Shown: one piece after another, positions 20,876 through 31,714 of the stretch
Numbering within the stretch: the stretch's first letter is position 1
Layout of the letters: each line of letters begins with the position of its first letter
Assembly: GCA_012295275.1 (NCBI GenBank)
Contig: CM022679.1
Span: forward strand, 25,774,407 to 25,838,406
Source: Chrysomallon squamiferum
Taxonomy: Eukaryota; Mollusca; Gastropoda; Neomphalida; Peltospiridae
Length of the DNA stretch: 64,000 nt
Reading direction: 5' to 3'
The notes under the pieces: generated by a model
What the model saw: only the letters and a program-made list of their open reading frames with translations
The model's database searches: none
Told to the model about the DNA's origin: nothing
Made by a program: the position numbers and the translations under genes

Positions 20876-22570
20876 AGGTACTAAATAATTAATAACTACA
20901 GCAAGATTTACAAGTTTTGATAAAGCACTTAACATTATATAATTATTATGTGTCACATATACTTTGTTCTGAACAAGTAATAGTCCCCAGGAATCTCTTT
21001 TACATGAATAATAGCTGTTTGTACAGGTATTTCTCTGGGAAAAATAAAACAATAAAAAATTGCGCTGAATCATTTTCTTAATCAGTGACATCTGACAACT
21101 GCTCCGAGGTATGAAAGAGACAAAAACAAAAAGATAACGTTTTAAGACTATAGCAAGATTTATGTATTGCGATAAACCTCTGAACCTGCACAAGTAAGTC
21201 ATGTGACACTCACCACACGTGGAGTATCGGAAGATCGTCTTACAGTTAGCGTACAGAGCAGTACAAAGACATCAGTTTGTGTTTTCAGATTTCAAGGCGA
21301 TAGACTCAGAGCGTGATTCAACTCTAAACACGAAACTAATATACATTTCACAGTTTTGTTTTATATATATAAAGATCAAATCCAAAGATAATTTATTATA
21401 TTATTATTATTATTATAATTTTAATGTTTTTCTTTTATTTAGATAATGAGTCTATTGAGATTATGAATTACTACACGTACCAATCTTTATTCTGAAGTTA
21501 CTTATATCAGGGAATCAATAAGAGATCGCATGTGGTTTGAAACTGAAAATACAAAGACTTAACATGAAATTTCTAGTGGAAACGTTTTAATATTTCCAAG
21601 TGATAATAATAATGATAAGTCACCAATAACAATAAACCAATTTAATATAAAAAAAAATGTTAACAAACTACTTTAAAGTGATAGAGGACTAAATAAATAA
21701 AATTATTAAGCTTGAAGTTAACAAATAGGATGAAATTTTAAAAATACATTATCACTGTAAAAGACTAATGAAAAAAATTCATGATAATCAAATATTCAAC
21801 CTAACACAGTAATGTAAACTAATAGTAAATAAAAAATATATTTCCACAGTTATTTATGATTACAATACTAATAGTTTTCATTATGGGTCTGTTATGCATC
21901 TGAAGGTATTACTGATATGTTAATGTTTTAATACTAATGGGTTTTTTTTATTCGTTTTTTAAAATCTTTTTATAATGATCATTATTATTAACAAATGAGA
22001 AACAGTAGACAGTTTTAGTAGATCATTTTAAGTAGATAACAGGACAATGCACAACCTTGTATGAAATATCGTGATATAAAAAATTAAATGAATAAATAAG
22101 ACTTTTAAAAGGAAAATCTGAATGAGTCTTGGAATTTCTATATCAAAAGAGCAGACATCATATTCATCTTTTGCCCGGCGTTGCAGAAAAATTAAAACTG
22201 AATGCATCAAAATAAAATTGTTTTTATCATAGCCAAGTTATTTTGACTTTTAACCTTATATAATATAGTTTATATAGTTACTATAATATAGTAAAAGTTT
22301 ATGTCTGATAAATAAAATACAAGAGTACTTTCTAACGTAGTGAAAGAAACTATCTGAAGAAAATATAACATTTCATGATAAATCAAATATTCAGCCTAAC
22401 TCAGTAATGTAAACTGATAGTAAATAGAAATATACTAGAAATATATATATATATAGCATATTATTTTGTATAATCTAAAGAATATTCTGTCAAGCTAACT
22501 TATTAAAATCTGCTAAAAATGAAGAAAACAAATAGAATGATAAAAGATTTAGATAATTTTTAAAAATACC

Positions 22571-22613
<43 letters not shown>

Positions 22614-23280
22614 TAACATCAAGAATAGATAAATAAATATATTACAGGGACATATTTAGCATATATTATTTTGTATAATTTAAAGAATATTCTGTTAAGC
22701 TAACTTTTAAAAATCTTCTAACAATGAAGAAAACAAATAGAATGAAAAAACAATTAAAATAATTTTCTCAATTACTTAATAATAATAATAATAATAAATA
22801 TCTGAAGTGTATCTATATAATTATTAATAAACGTTTAATCTACACAAATAAACCAAGAAAAACGTTTCATGTTGCATATCTGAATTATATTCATTGTCGG
22901 ATCTAGGTTGTTATAAACAAGTGGCAGTTCCCGAGAAATCACCACGACTGTATAAATTCTTAATCCGTGTACGAGGTCTTTGTTACTTTTTAATTATATT
23001 CATTGACGGATCTACGTTGTTGTAAACACGTAAGAGTTCTCGAGAAATAACACACTGTATTAAATTCACAGTACATGTGTACGAAGTCTTTGTACGTATA
23101 TTTTCCCGGGAAATCTACGATAGCAGTTACGCTGGATAGGTTTGTTTATTAGCAACGACTCCGAGTTATAAGAAGAGACGAGCGCTTTACTGTTGTATTA
23201 CATGATTGGTGCGTACAATATCGTGCACTGTTAACGAGCCAGCCGAAAATCGTGGGAATGAAGTAAAGAACTGAAGCAAA
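14740..23280 (+). repeat. R-unit repeats, third array
   Basis: 15020-16160 nearly duplicates 9200-10330, 16160-16960 resembles 10930-11990, and 17580-19200 resembles 3020-4680 and, in part, 21440-22330. A unit start lies at 18622. CT (20601-20682) and AAAT (20813-20876) tracts interrupt it. No gene is visible. Confidence 0.65.
19221..19302 (-). mobile_element. Terminal fragment of a pogo/Tigger-like element
   Basis: It is about 80 bp and ends in aagtcgaggtaccactg followed by TA. Its inner part is shared with 565-585. Only this end remains, embedded in R-unit sequence. Confidence 0.45.
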
Positions 23281-23626
23281 GAATGGAGCGTTTAACTGAT
23301 TTGTTAGTGTTATTTTTATTGTTGTTGTTGTTGTTGTTGTTGTTGTTATTATTATTATTTACATTAATAGTAAGAGTTAATATTAACTTATTAATTAATT
23401 AATTAAATAACTATATAATTAATTTATGATTAAATTTTAAAACATACAAAACATATTTAAAATCTGGCTTCCATACTTTGCATAATAAAATCAGCTTTGG
23501 TTAATTATAATTGGTTACATGTTATTCATCTCAGAAAATTGTGAAGAAAAAAGAAAGAAAAAGATCCTATGTTTATTATCTTAATGAGAGATATTTTATT
23601 TGTGTTTTTATGAGTTTTAAAAACAG

Positions 23627-25521
23627 GTGGAATAATGGTGCGGAATATGTTTTGGGAACTACTAAATTCTCCGAAAGATTCCGATCTCTGGAAATTGAGG
23701 TTCATAATAAAACAAACAGCATCCTCCATTTAAAATCAACTCATTTTGAAGAAGGAGAATGGTTTACTTATCCTCTCCCCCGAGACATCAAACCCGGTCA
23801 GAAAAGCTTTGGACGTGTCGCAAATCGTCAAGCTACAATGGAAGGTGTGAAAGGTGGCGTCGAGTTTGAAATAGGAAGCACTGGGATGAACTTTTACATT
23901 GGGTTTGAGAATCCTTTTAAAGGTGACTACAAGTCTTTCATTGCTGTTGATAGGAATGAATCAGCAAAGTGGGCTTGTGAGAAAAACAGTGAAGGTTCTA
24001 GTAAGACTCTGAGAGGTCGCGGTTACAGTTTGTCATGTTCCCCACAAAATCCAACGGAATCGGAGTTTAAGAAATTCGTTTTCACTATTAAAAAGGTCAG
24101 TTTAATATGCTACCCCTACATGTATATATGTATAAACAAAAAGCAGTTTTTGGACTAATATAAAATTATTGAATGTTGTAATAAATAAATAAATAAATAA
24201 ATAAAGATATTAAGAAACTTTAAAAAAGAAAAGAAAAAAGAAACCGTCAAATAAATAAAATAATAATAATAATAATTATAAATAAAACAAATAAAAAATT
24301 AAGAATCAACGACATTAGTTTTATAATTCAGACAGCTCAATACAAAAATTAATAATGATGGTCTACATTTGCTAAGCCTGTTTTTAATCAGGTATTTTAA
24401 ACATTGTGCATAGTTATATACACACATACACCTCAAGTACCAAAACAGGAATCTTAAACAGGTACCAAAACAGGAATCAGTACGTTTCAACATTATATTG
24501 CAGTTATTTTAATCAGTGTTACATGACCTCTAATAAAATAACTGAGATCTCTATGTATATATGAAAATGAGTACTCTGTCGTTAAATTTATTGTGAGAAA
24601 TAATAGGTTTAGTTTACGTCATTTTTATTAATCTGACAATTGTTTTTAATTTTACATTTAATATACTAACTCTTGCTGTACTGTTGCTGAGTAACACTAG
24701 TGTAAATAAGGTCCGCTATTTACCTCTATCTCTTCTCTTAATAGGTTCGAATGATCCATTAAAAGAAAAGGTGTTACTGGAAAAAATTACATAATAACAA
24801 TAATAGTGAAAATTTTATATTATTTGTTACGGAATGAATAAATCAATAAATTAATGATTAAAACAAACTAATATTATTATATTATTTTTTTACAGGATAC
24901 ACTAAATATTAAGATTACCAACACAACTCCCTATGATCTATGTTACAAAAATAAATTCGTGGAACCTGAAAGTACTTTGGTTAAGCCATGCACCATTGCA
25001 GCTAATAAAACCGAAACCATCGTTTTGACACATTCTAGTGGATGTTTAGGAAAAGTGGCTGGTGGATTCAAATATACCCTCTTAAAAGGACAAAAATTAA
25101 TCTTGTACATTGGCTTTCGTAAGACAACAGTGAAAAGTCTTGGGACATTCATTGACATAAAGAACGATAAAACAGCTGAATGGGCCTGCAAAAAAGCAGT
25201 CATTAAACGCCAAACCAAAAAGAATCGTGGCTACACTTTGCTTGCTTCCACAGACTATAAAAAACAAACTTTCTATTACACTATTAAAAATGTTGTAAGC
25301 AAAACTTATTTTCATTTTCTAACTTTATTTCATATCATCATCGGTATTATTTGTTGCGCGAGTGACCCCGTGTTTGTGTGTGTGTGTTTCATTCACTCGG
25401 AAGAAATCCATTAGCATAGTACATAATAACTAATAATAATGTAAATTAATTTGATTACACTATGAAAGTATGCCTCTGATCATTATGTTTAACAGTTTTA
25501 TGTCTTTTAGAATACTACTGC

Positions 25522-25556
<35 letters not shown>

Positions 25557-25905
25557 TAAAAAAGCTATTTTTTAATTCTGCTGCAGGATATTTATTTCTG
25601 GAATGTCATGCACCAGTTTTAATGAACTTAACCTTACTTTTATCATTTATTTCACTGGACATCCCTGAAAATGAGCAAAACCTGTTTTTTATTTATTTAT
25701 TATAATTTTTCTTTTCATTTTAAAAAAAAAAAAAAACGCGAAAAATAATTTATTTCTCAAAATGAATTTTAAAAGTGCATGCTTTTTCCCCCTTTTTTTT
25801 CAGCTGTTCACTGACTCTCAAAAACTACGTCCCCGTCAGAGATGTTTACCACGACAGAAACGAAGAGTTTCCAAGAGAGGCAGAGAACGATGTAGAACAG
25901 GCTGA
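23627..25905 (+). CDS. Two-domain aegerolysin-like gene lacking its first exon (copy 1)
   Basis: Exons are 23627-24095 (domain A, 469 nt), 24896-25294 (domain B, 399 nt) and 25804-25905 (tail, 33 codons plus stop). The first two have exactly the same lengths and phases as in the copy at 31.7-33.4 kb, and both are open throughout. The same landmarks are present: N-K-T near the start of domain A, F-E-N-P-F, A-K-W-A-C, and in domain B L-Y-I-G-F and A-E-W-A-C. The tail exon is very basic and differs from the other copy's tail. Where the first exon should lie (about 23238-23310) the aligned initiator is ACG, and stop codons and a deletion follow. Translation could begin at an ATG at 23610 directly upstream of domain A, giving about 328 residues. 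Otherwise this copy is an incipient pseudogene. The intron before the tail holds a fossil of a further domain exon at 25658. Confidence 0.62.
25658..25700 (+). pseudogene. Fossil start of a third domain exon inside copy 1
   Basis: The sequence gacatccctgaaaatgag matches the first codons of the domain exon at 53886 (gacatacctgaaaatgag), and about 70 bp of intron upstream also align. The acceptor cag has become ctg, and the rest of the exon has been replaced by AT-rich repeat. The aegerolysin-like gene therefore once had, or was adjacent to, at least one more domain exon between domain B and the tail. Confidence 0.55.
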
Positions 25906-28200
25906 TGAACTGGACCAGTTAACTTCAAATGAATTTCCGTTTTTTATACTGGTTAAAATAACTAAAATAACTAAAACATTATATATAATTTAAAGTTTGA
26001 TAAACTCATGAGAATGAATAACACGATATAATTTAACAAGCATATAATTTTGTAACTCGGTCTTTCAGCTTTACAACATCATTTACATGTGTCCTTGTGG
26101 TATTGGTTTTGATACCTTTTTAATGCTTTATTTGGTAAGTAAACAAAAACTTACGTTAACAAAATCTTCACCATGTTACATCATGGCTTGTTTTTTTGGG
26201 GGGAGGGTTAATTATTTAACGAAGGTGATTCAAAACCCAGCGTCAAAATACATACCGAGACGATACATAATCACAATAAATGTTATCACAGGATTAGTGC
26301 AGTCTATGAGTATCATTGGAAAGAGAAACATACAAATCTTGATCTGTTATCACAAAAGAAAACAGCTCTTCTTTTCAGAATTGCATTTTTATTTTATAAA
26401 TATTCAAACCTAGTTGATTATTGCACAGTATTATGATATAGAAAAAACCGTAATCTGAAGAATACACAAACGTAGATGTAGTCCACATTTTACTTCATTT
26501 CCAGCTGACTTTCCAATCCTGTTATTAGACTGGAAATAATCCATATAAGAATCCAATACATCCTTATAAAATTGGATAAGGGGGATAACAATATTTGTCG
26601 TTTTTAGATACTAAGTCAAAATTAACCATCATAGAAATGTGCAACATCATGTCTAAAATGTATTGTTTCATTAAAAAAATAATGATAGTAATAAATAAAT
26701 AAATCATCAAGAAAAATGTAAGTATCTGAGAAGACAACACAGAATAAATATGCATTGCAAAAACACAGATGTTAATTTTACCGGTATTGTATGAATATCA
26801 AAGTATCCATGCTAATTATTATATTTTATTTTATTTATTCATTTATTTATTTGTTATTTCTTTCTTTCTTTATCCCATATTTCTTCGAGTTCATTATATA
26901 GAAATCCTGCTTGCAGTGGGGTAAATGCTATATTGTTACTGCCACCTGTTTCTTTACAGTCGTACTGTCTGCACAAACACAGATTGCTTGCCTAACTTTT
27001 GCTTTGTTGGGAGAGAGAAAAAAAACATTACAGAATCAACATATGTAGTATAATTTTGCAAGGTGAGGGACAAATAAAAAAAATCATCAGTTTAAAAGTT
27101 AATTTTGACAATTGCTATTGTGAAAATATAACTGCAGATTGTATAGACTATTGTAAAATAAATAAATAAATAGAAAGTAAAACATTTACAGTTTCTATAC
27201 AAAATTTTCTATTATGAAAATGTAATATCAAACTGTATAAGATATCCTTAAACAAACAAATAAATAGATAGATATATATTAACATATTTTTATAAAATAA
27301 AATGCGAATTTTCATTCAAGCATAGTAATTAAGAGTTTAGAGAAGATGGACTATATTATGTAATCCTTTATTTTTAATCACGTATTTTTTATATTTTTAC
27401 ATGCTTACGTAGATACGTAGACGTAAAATAATAAAACAGAACTCTTAAATACAACCAGTACGTTTCTTCATTATAGAGCAATTACTGTAGTCTGTGTTAG
27501 ACGACTAAATCTTGATTTTTTTCTAATATACTATATTTTAAGAAATGTTGATTAAAAAGGAGAAAAAAGGAACATTTTAAAAATATTTTCTATAGTGGCT
27601 TAGATGATACATACCTTTTTCTGAATATAAACAAACAGTTTTTAGATATTCTTCCTTTAGTCTTGGCATCAACGCTTGGATCATATATTTTGCCTAATGA
27701 TTTGCCCAGTGTACGAAGACAAAATCTAACAACTTCCTGATATGCATCTTGCTCTCTGTCTATAGAAGTACAGATTAATAAAGTTAATCTGTTCACTTAT
27801 CTGAACAATGTCAGATTAATGATCTGTTGCGCGAAAGAGACGGATATTCAAACTAATTTTTAAAATGTATTAAACAATTAAAAACTTATGAAAACTGAAA
27901 CGAAAATAAGAAAAGAAAAAAGAAAATGAAAAAAGAAAACAAGTTTAACATTTCAGAAAATGGACTGTTGATCTGATTCACATTCTTTTAGCATTAGCAT
28001 TAGGTTTCTCGAGATTCATAATATAACTATCTCACTTAACTTACTAACTAAATTTATAAACAAATGAGAAAATGACGAAAAGAAGAGAAAAGAGAAAATT
28101 TTGAATCCAAAATTACCTTCTTCCTCCTTTATTTTTCCATGATGTCTCAGCTGGAGCAGGCTGATGTTTCAGTTTTTTCTGGTGGAATTCAGTCATATTG
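25906..28200. repeat. Block holding PRPF31 fragment C, with sequence shared with 46 and 61-62 kb
   Basis: 26290-26540 (with aaagaaaaca and atatagaaaaaaccgtaatc phrases) is similar to 60900-61010, 46010-46130 and 62310-62440. Apart from the two PRPF31 exons I see no coding sequence. 27760-28200 is AT-rich and unassigned. Confidence 0.45.
26910..27759 (-). pseudogene. PRPF31: PRPF31 pseudogene fragment C (two 3' exons)
   Basis: An exon at 27759-27615 encodes R-E-Q-D-A-Y-Q-E, L-G-K-S and A-K-T-K-G-R-I-S-K, which follows the conserved DAYQE...LGKS...ARISKTL segment in the C-terminal part of Prp31. It is open across 48 codons, has a tatag acceptor and a gtatgt donor, and is the best-preserved single exon of this kind here. 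The next exon (about 27000-26910) matches the KQS...GGST...AFTPLQ segment, but it carries a frameshift and a further deletion of about seven bases, and its acceptor cag has become aag. The final exon is missing where it would be expected near 26.65 kb, although flanking intron is present. Confidence 0.75.
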
Positions 28201-28387
28201 GTAATTTTCCTTTTCACTGAATAAAGCTAAACGATATACGAATGCGTATACTTTAATGCGTATATGTGTAGGACACTTAACCTAGTACTGTGAGTATGAA
28301 ATAAACAAAATGAAATAACATTCCAGGGTGTATGTGATCTGTTATAAATTTCATATTTATATATATAAAAAGACTAAATCAAGATAA

Positions 28388-28448
<61 letters not shown>

Positions 28449-29507
28449 TAAATGTTTGGTTTTTTTTTTTTTTTTTTTTAGTTTATAAGTCTATTGAGAT
28501 TATGAATTAAACACGCACCAAACTTTTTATTCTGAAGTCACTTATATCAGGAAATCAATAAGAGATCGCGTGTGGCTTGCAACTGAAAATACAAAGAATT
28601 AACATGCAGTTTATGATGGAAACATTTTAATATTTCTAAGGAATGATAATGACGATAAGTCACCAAGAACAATAAGCCAGTTTAATATAACAAAATGTAA
28701 AAAAAAAAAAACTACTTTAAAGTGATACAGGAGTAAATAAATAAAATTATTAAGCTTGAAATTTCAAAAATAAATTGTCAAAAAAAGAAAACTTACGAAA
28801 ATAATAAAATTGATAAATATAACAACTCATGATCAATCAAATATTTAACCCAGAAATTTAAACTAATAGTAAACAAAAATATACTTCCATAGTGATTTAT
28901 GATTAAAATACTATAAACGTTCATTATGGATCTGCTATGCATGTGAAGGTATTACTGATATGTTGATGTTTTAACAGCATTCATTTTTTTGTAATGATCA
29001 TTATTGTTAACAAATGAGAAACAATAGACAATTTTAGTAGATCATTTTAAGTATATAACAAGTAAATGCACAACCTTGTATGAAATATGTGATATAAAAA
29101 ATTAAATGAATAAATAAGTCTTTAGAAAGGAAAATCTGAATTAGTCTTGGAATTTTTTTATCAAAAGAACAGACATCATATTCATATTTACATGGCCTGT
29201 TTATCTTTTGCCCAGCGTTTCAGAAAAATTAAAACTGAATGCATCAAAATACAATTGTTTTTATCATAGCCAAGTTATTTTGACTTTTAACCTTATATAA
29301 CATAGTTTATGTCTGATAAATAAAATACAAGAATGTTTTCTAAACTAGTGAAAGAAACTATTTGATGAAAATAAAACAACATAATGAAAATTAAAAACTG
29401 TGATGATAAACACTCGATACAGAATGACACTTTAATAGTTCGAAAGCATGTATTATAAATGAACATTATTTACAAATTTTCACACTTTGTTTTTGAGTAC
29501 GACTATG

Positions 29508-29538
<31 letters not shown>

Positions 29539-30219
29539 TCGTTTGTGAAACCAACTAATTTTTTCTTCTCATGATCATGTTCTCAAATGCGAAAATAATT
29601 TAGTAGAGAGAAAGATTTCACCTTATATTTTTTCTTTGTATTATGGATTTAGATGTTTCTGTGTTGGTTCTTGTCGTGTTTATTTAGTTATTATTATTTT
29701 TTATTTAATTTTATTTAATTTATTTATTTATTGTTGTTTTAAAGAATATCTTTTCATAATGCAGAGAGAGAGAAAGATTTCACGTTATATTTTATGTTTG
29801 CATTATGGATTAGTTATTTGTGTTGTTATTGTTGTTTTAAAAATATCTGTTCACAAACTTTGTAAGTTAGTTATTTTGCTTGTCTGTAAAAATATTTTTG
29901 TTGATGAGCTGGGTTGACCTCCCTGATTGTTGTGCATGATTGGTGGAATTAATAATATTTCACTGAGAGTAGTGTATTTACTATACTTACTTTGATACAC
30001 AAAGCAGAAATACAATCGTACTATAGCGATCATTCGTTAGAACATTTCTCACTAAACACCATACGAACGTGATTCTGCATAGTTTAAAGCGCATTTGCAT
30101 AGGACACGTAACCTAGTATTGTGATGTATGAAATAAACAAAATGAAATAACATTCCAGGGTCAATAGTAGGTAATAATAATAATAATAATAATAAGAAGA
30201 AGAAGAAGAAGAAGAAGAA

Positions 30220-30265
<46 letters not shown>

Positions 30266-31106
30266 CATAATAATAATAATAATAATAAATAAACCAGCAA
30301 TTGAACACAGAAAGAAATAACTTTTAGCAATATATAATTTACATTTATTTGTCGAAGTAAATTAAATGTCCGAAACAATAGAAATTTATCTAGTCAGCAT
30401 ATCTTGCCACTACGTACTTGCGTGACTACATATATTATGGTCGGTTTGTTTCTTTATGATTTAACGAATGAACAACAATTTGTGAGCTCAAATGAAACGG
30501 ACAGCATTATATGCATAATGAAACAATCAAAATTTGAGATCTGCACATATTACTTGGTTCTTTATGTGTTAGGCACGTTTCTGTGTAAAATTAAATGACA
30601 AATGATTTTAATAATTCACACCAATGCAATCAAGAATTTGTTAACACATAAATTCAGTTTGTTTTCTAATAATTTTGTTCTCTTTGTCTTCTCAGTTGGC
30701 AAATTTATTAAAAGTTAATCAATGTTCAGACTGACAGAAAGAGCACTGGACAAGATATTTTCTCATATAAAAAATGTTGTATGTACACACACATACATAC
30801 ATACATACGCACATTGTTTTTGTGGGTTTTTTTTGTTTTCAATTTGTTTTCTTTTTGTTGTTTTTTTGTTGTTCATAAATGCTGTTTTAATGTTTCTGAT
30901 TATCAGTTTTTAAACTAACTCCTCTCTCTCTCTCACACACACAGAGACAAACGAACATAAACATACAGACATATTAAAAAATATTAATAAGATAACATAA
31001 AATAACACGATTTTAAGAATAATTAATTTTCATGTGATTTTTGTCTCTTCCATGGAATTTTTAAACACCTCCCCGACATGACGAAACAGCAATATTAATT
31101 TAAGAG

Positions 31107-31158
<52 letters not shown>

Positions 31159-31470
31159 TCTGAAGTGTATCTATATAATTATTTATAAACGTTTAATCTA
31201 GATAAATAAATCAAGAAAAACGTTTCATGTCGCATATCTGAATTATATTCATTGTCGGATCTACGTTGTTATAAACAGGTAGCAGTTCAACGGAAATAAC
31301 ATGTATAAATTCACATGACAGGTGTATTAAGTCTTTGTACGTATATTTTCCCGGGAAATCTACGATAGCAGTTACGCTGGATAGGTTTCTTTATTAGCAG
31401 TGTCTCAGAGTTTAAAAAAAAAGAGACAAACTCTTTACGATTTAATTACATGATTGCTAAATAAATATCA
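28200..31470 (+). repeat. R-unit repeats, fourth array
   Basis: Recurring phrases occur at 28557 (ataagagatcgcgtgtggct), 30399 (catatcttgccactacgtac) and 31255 (cggatctacgttgttataaa). Long ATT/AAT tracts lie at 28390-28447, 30172-30290 and 31108-31155. The array runs directly into the first exon of the aegerolysin-like gene at 31477. Confidence 0.65.
30172..30290. repeat. Compound AAT/AAG/AAT microsatellite
   Basis: AAT, then eight AAG units, then a long AAT run. The poly-Tyr/Ser frame read from the minus strand is an artefact. Confidence 0.95.
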
Positions 31471-31476
31471 GTGTTA

Positions 31477-31583
31477 ATGAACAAGCCGAAGATCGGAGGA
31501 AAAGAAGAAATCGAGAAAAGATTAATGGAAAGAATGAACTACATTAGAAATTTACCGTGGTTTATTGCAACTGCTTTTACATG
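31477..31583 (+). other. First coding exon of aegerolysin-like copy 2
   Basis: An ATG at 31477 opens 35 codons and ends with TG before a gttagt donor. Joined to the exon at 31741 it restores a Trp codon in the right frame, which is the main support for this exon. The encoded segment is Lys/Glu-rich and then becomes apolar (N-L-P-W-F-I-A). It could be an amphipathic helix ahead of the beta-sandwich. The bases just upstream belong to the dispersed R-unit family, so any promoter would be repeat-derived. A GTG six bases upstream is in frame but I do not think it is the start. Confidence 0.6.
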
Positions 31584-31640
31584 GTTAGTGTTAATTTTTT
31601 TTGGTTATTATTATTATCATCATCATCATCATCATTATCA

Positions 31641-31714
<74 letters not shown>

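Noticed and set aside
24943-25218. Minus-strand 91-codon frame, with a matching one at 33038-33313
   Set aside because: It is the antisense shadow of the aegerolysin-like domain-B exon. Its conservation follows from the sense frame.
30084-30308. Open frame rich in Tyr and Ser
   Set aside because: It is a translation of a compound AAT/AAG microsatellite. The same applies to the Ile, Tyr, Thr and Asn runs at 7206-7412, 31471-31788, 46165-46362 and 49564-49779.
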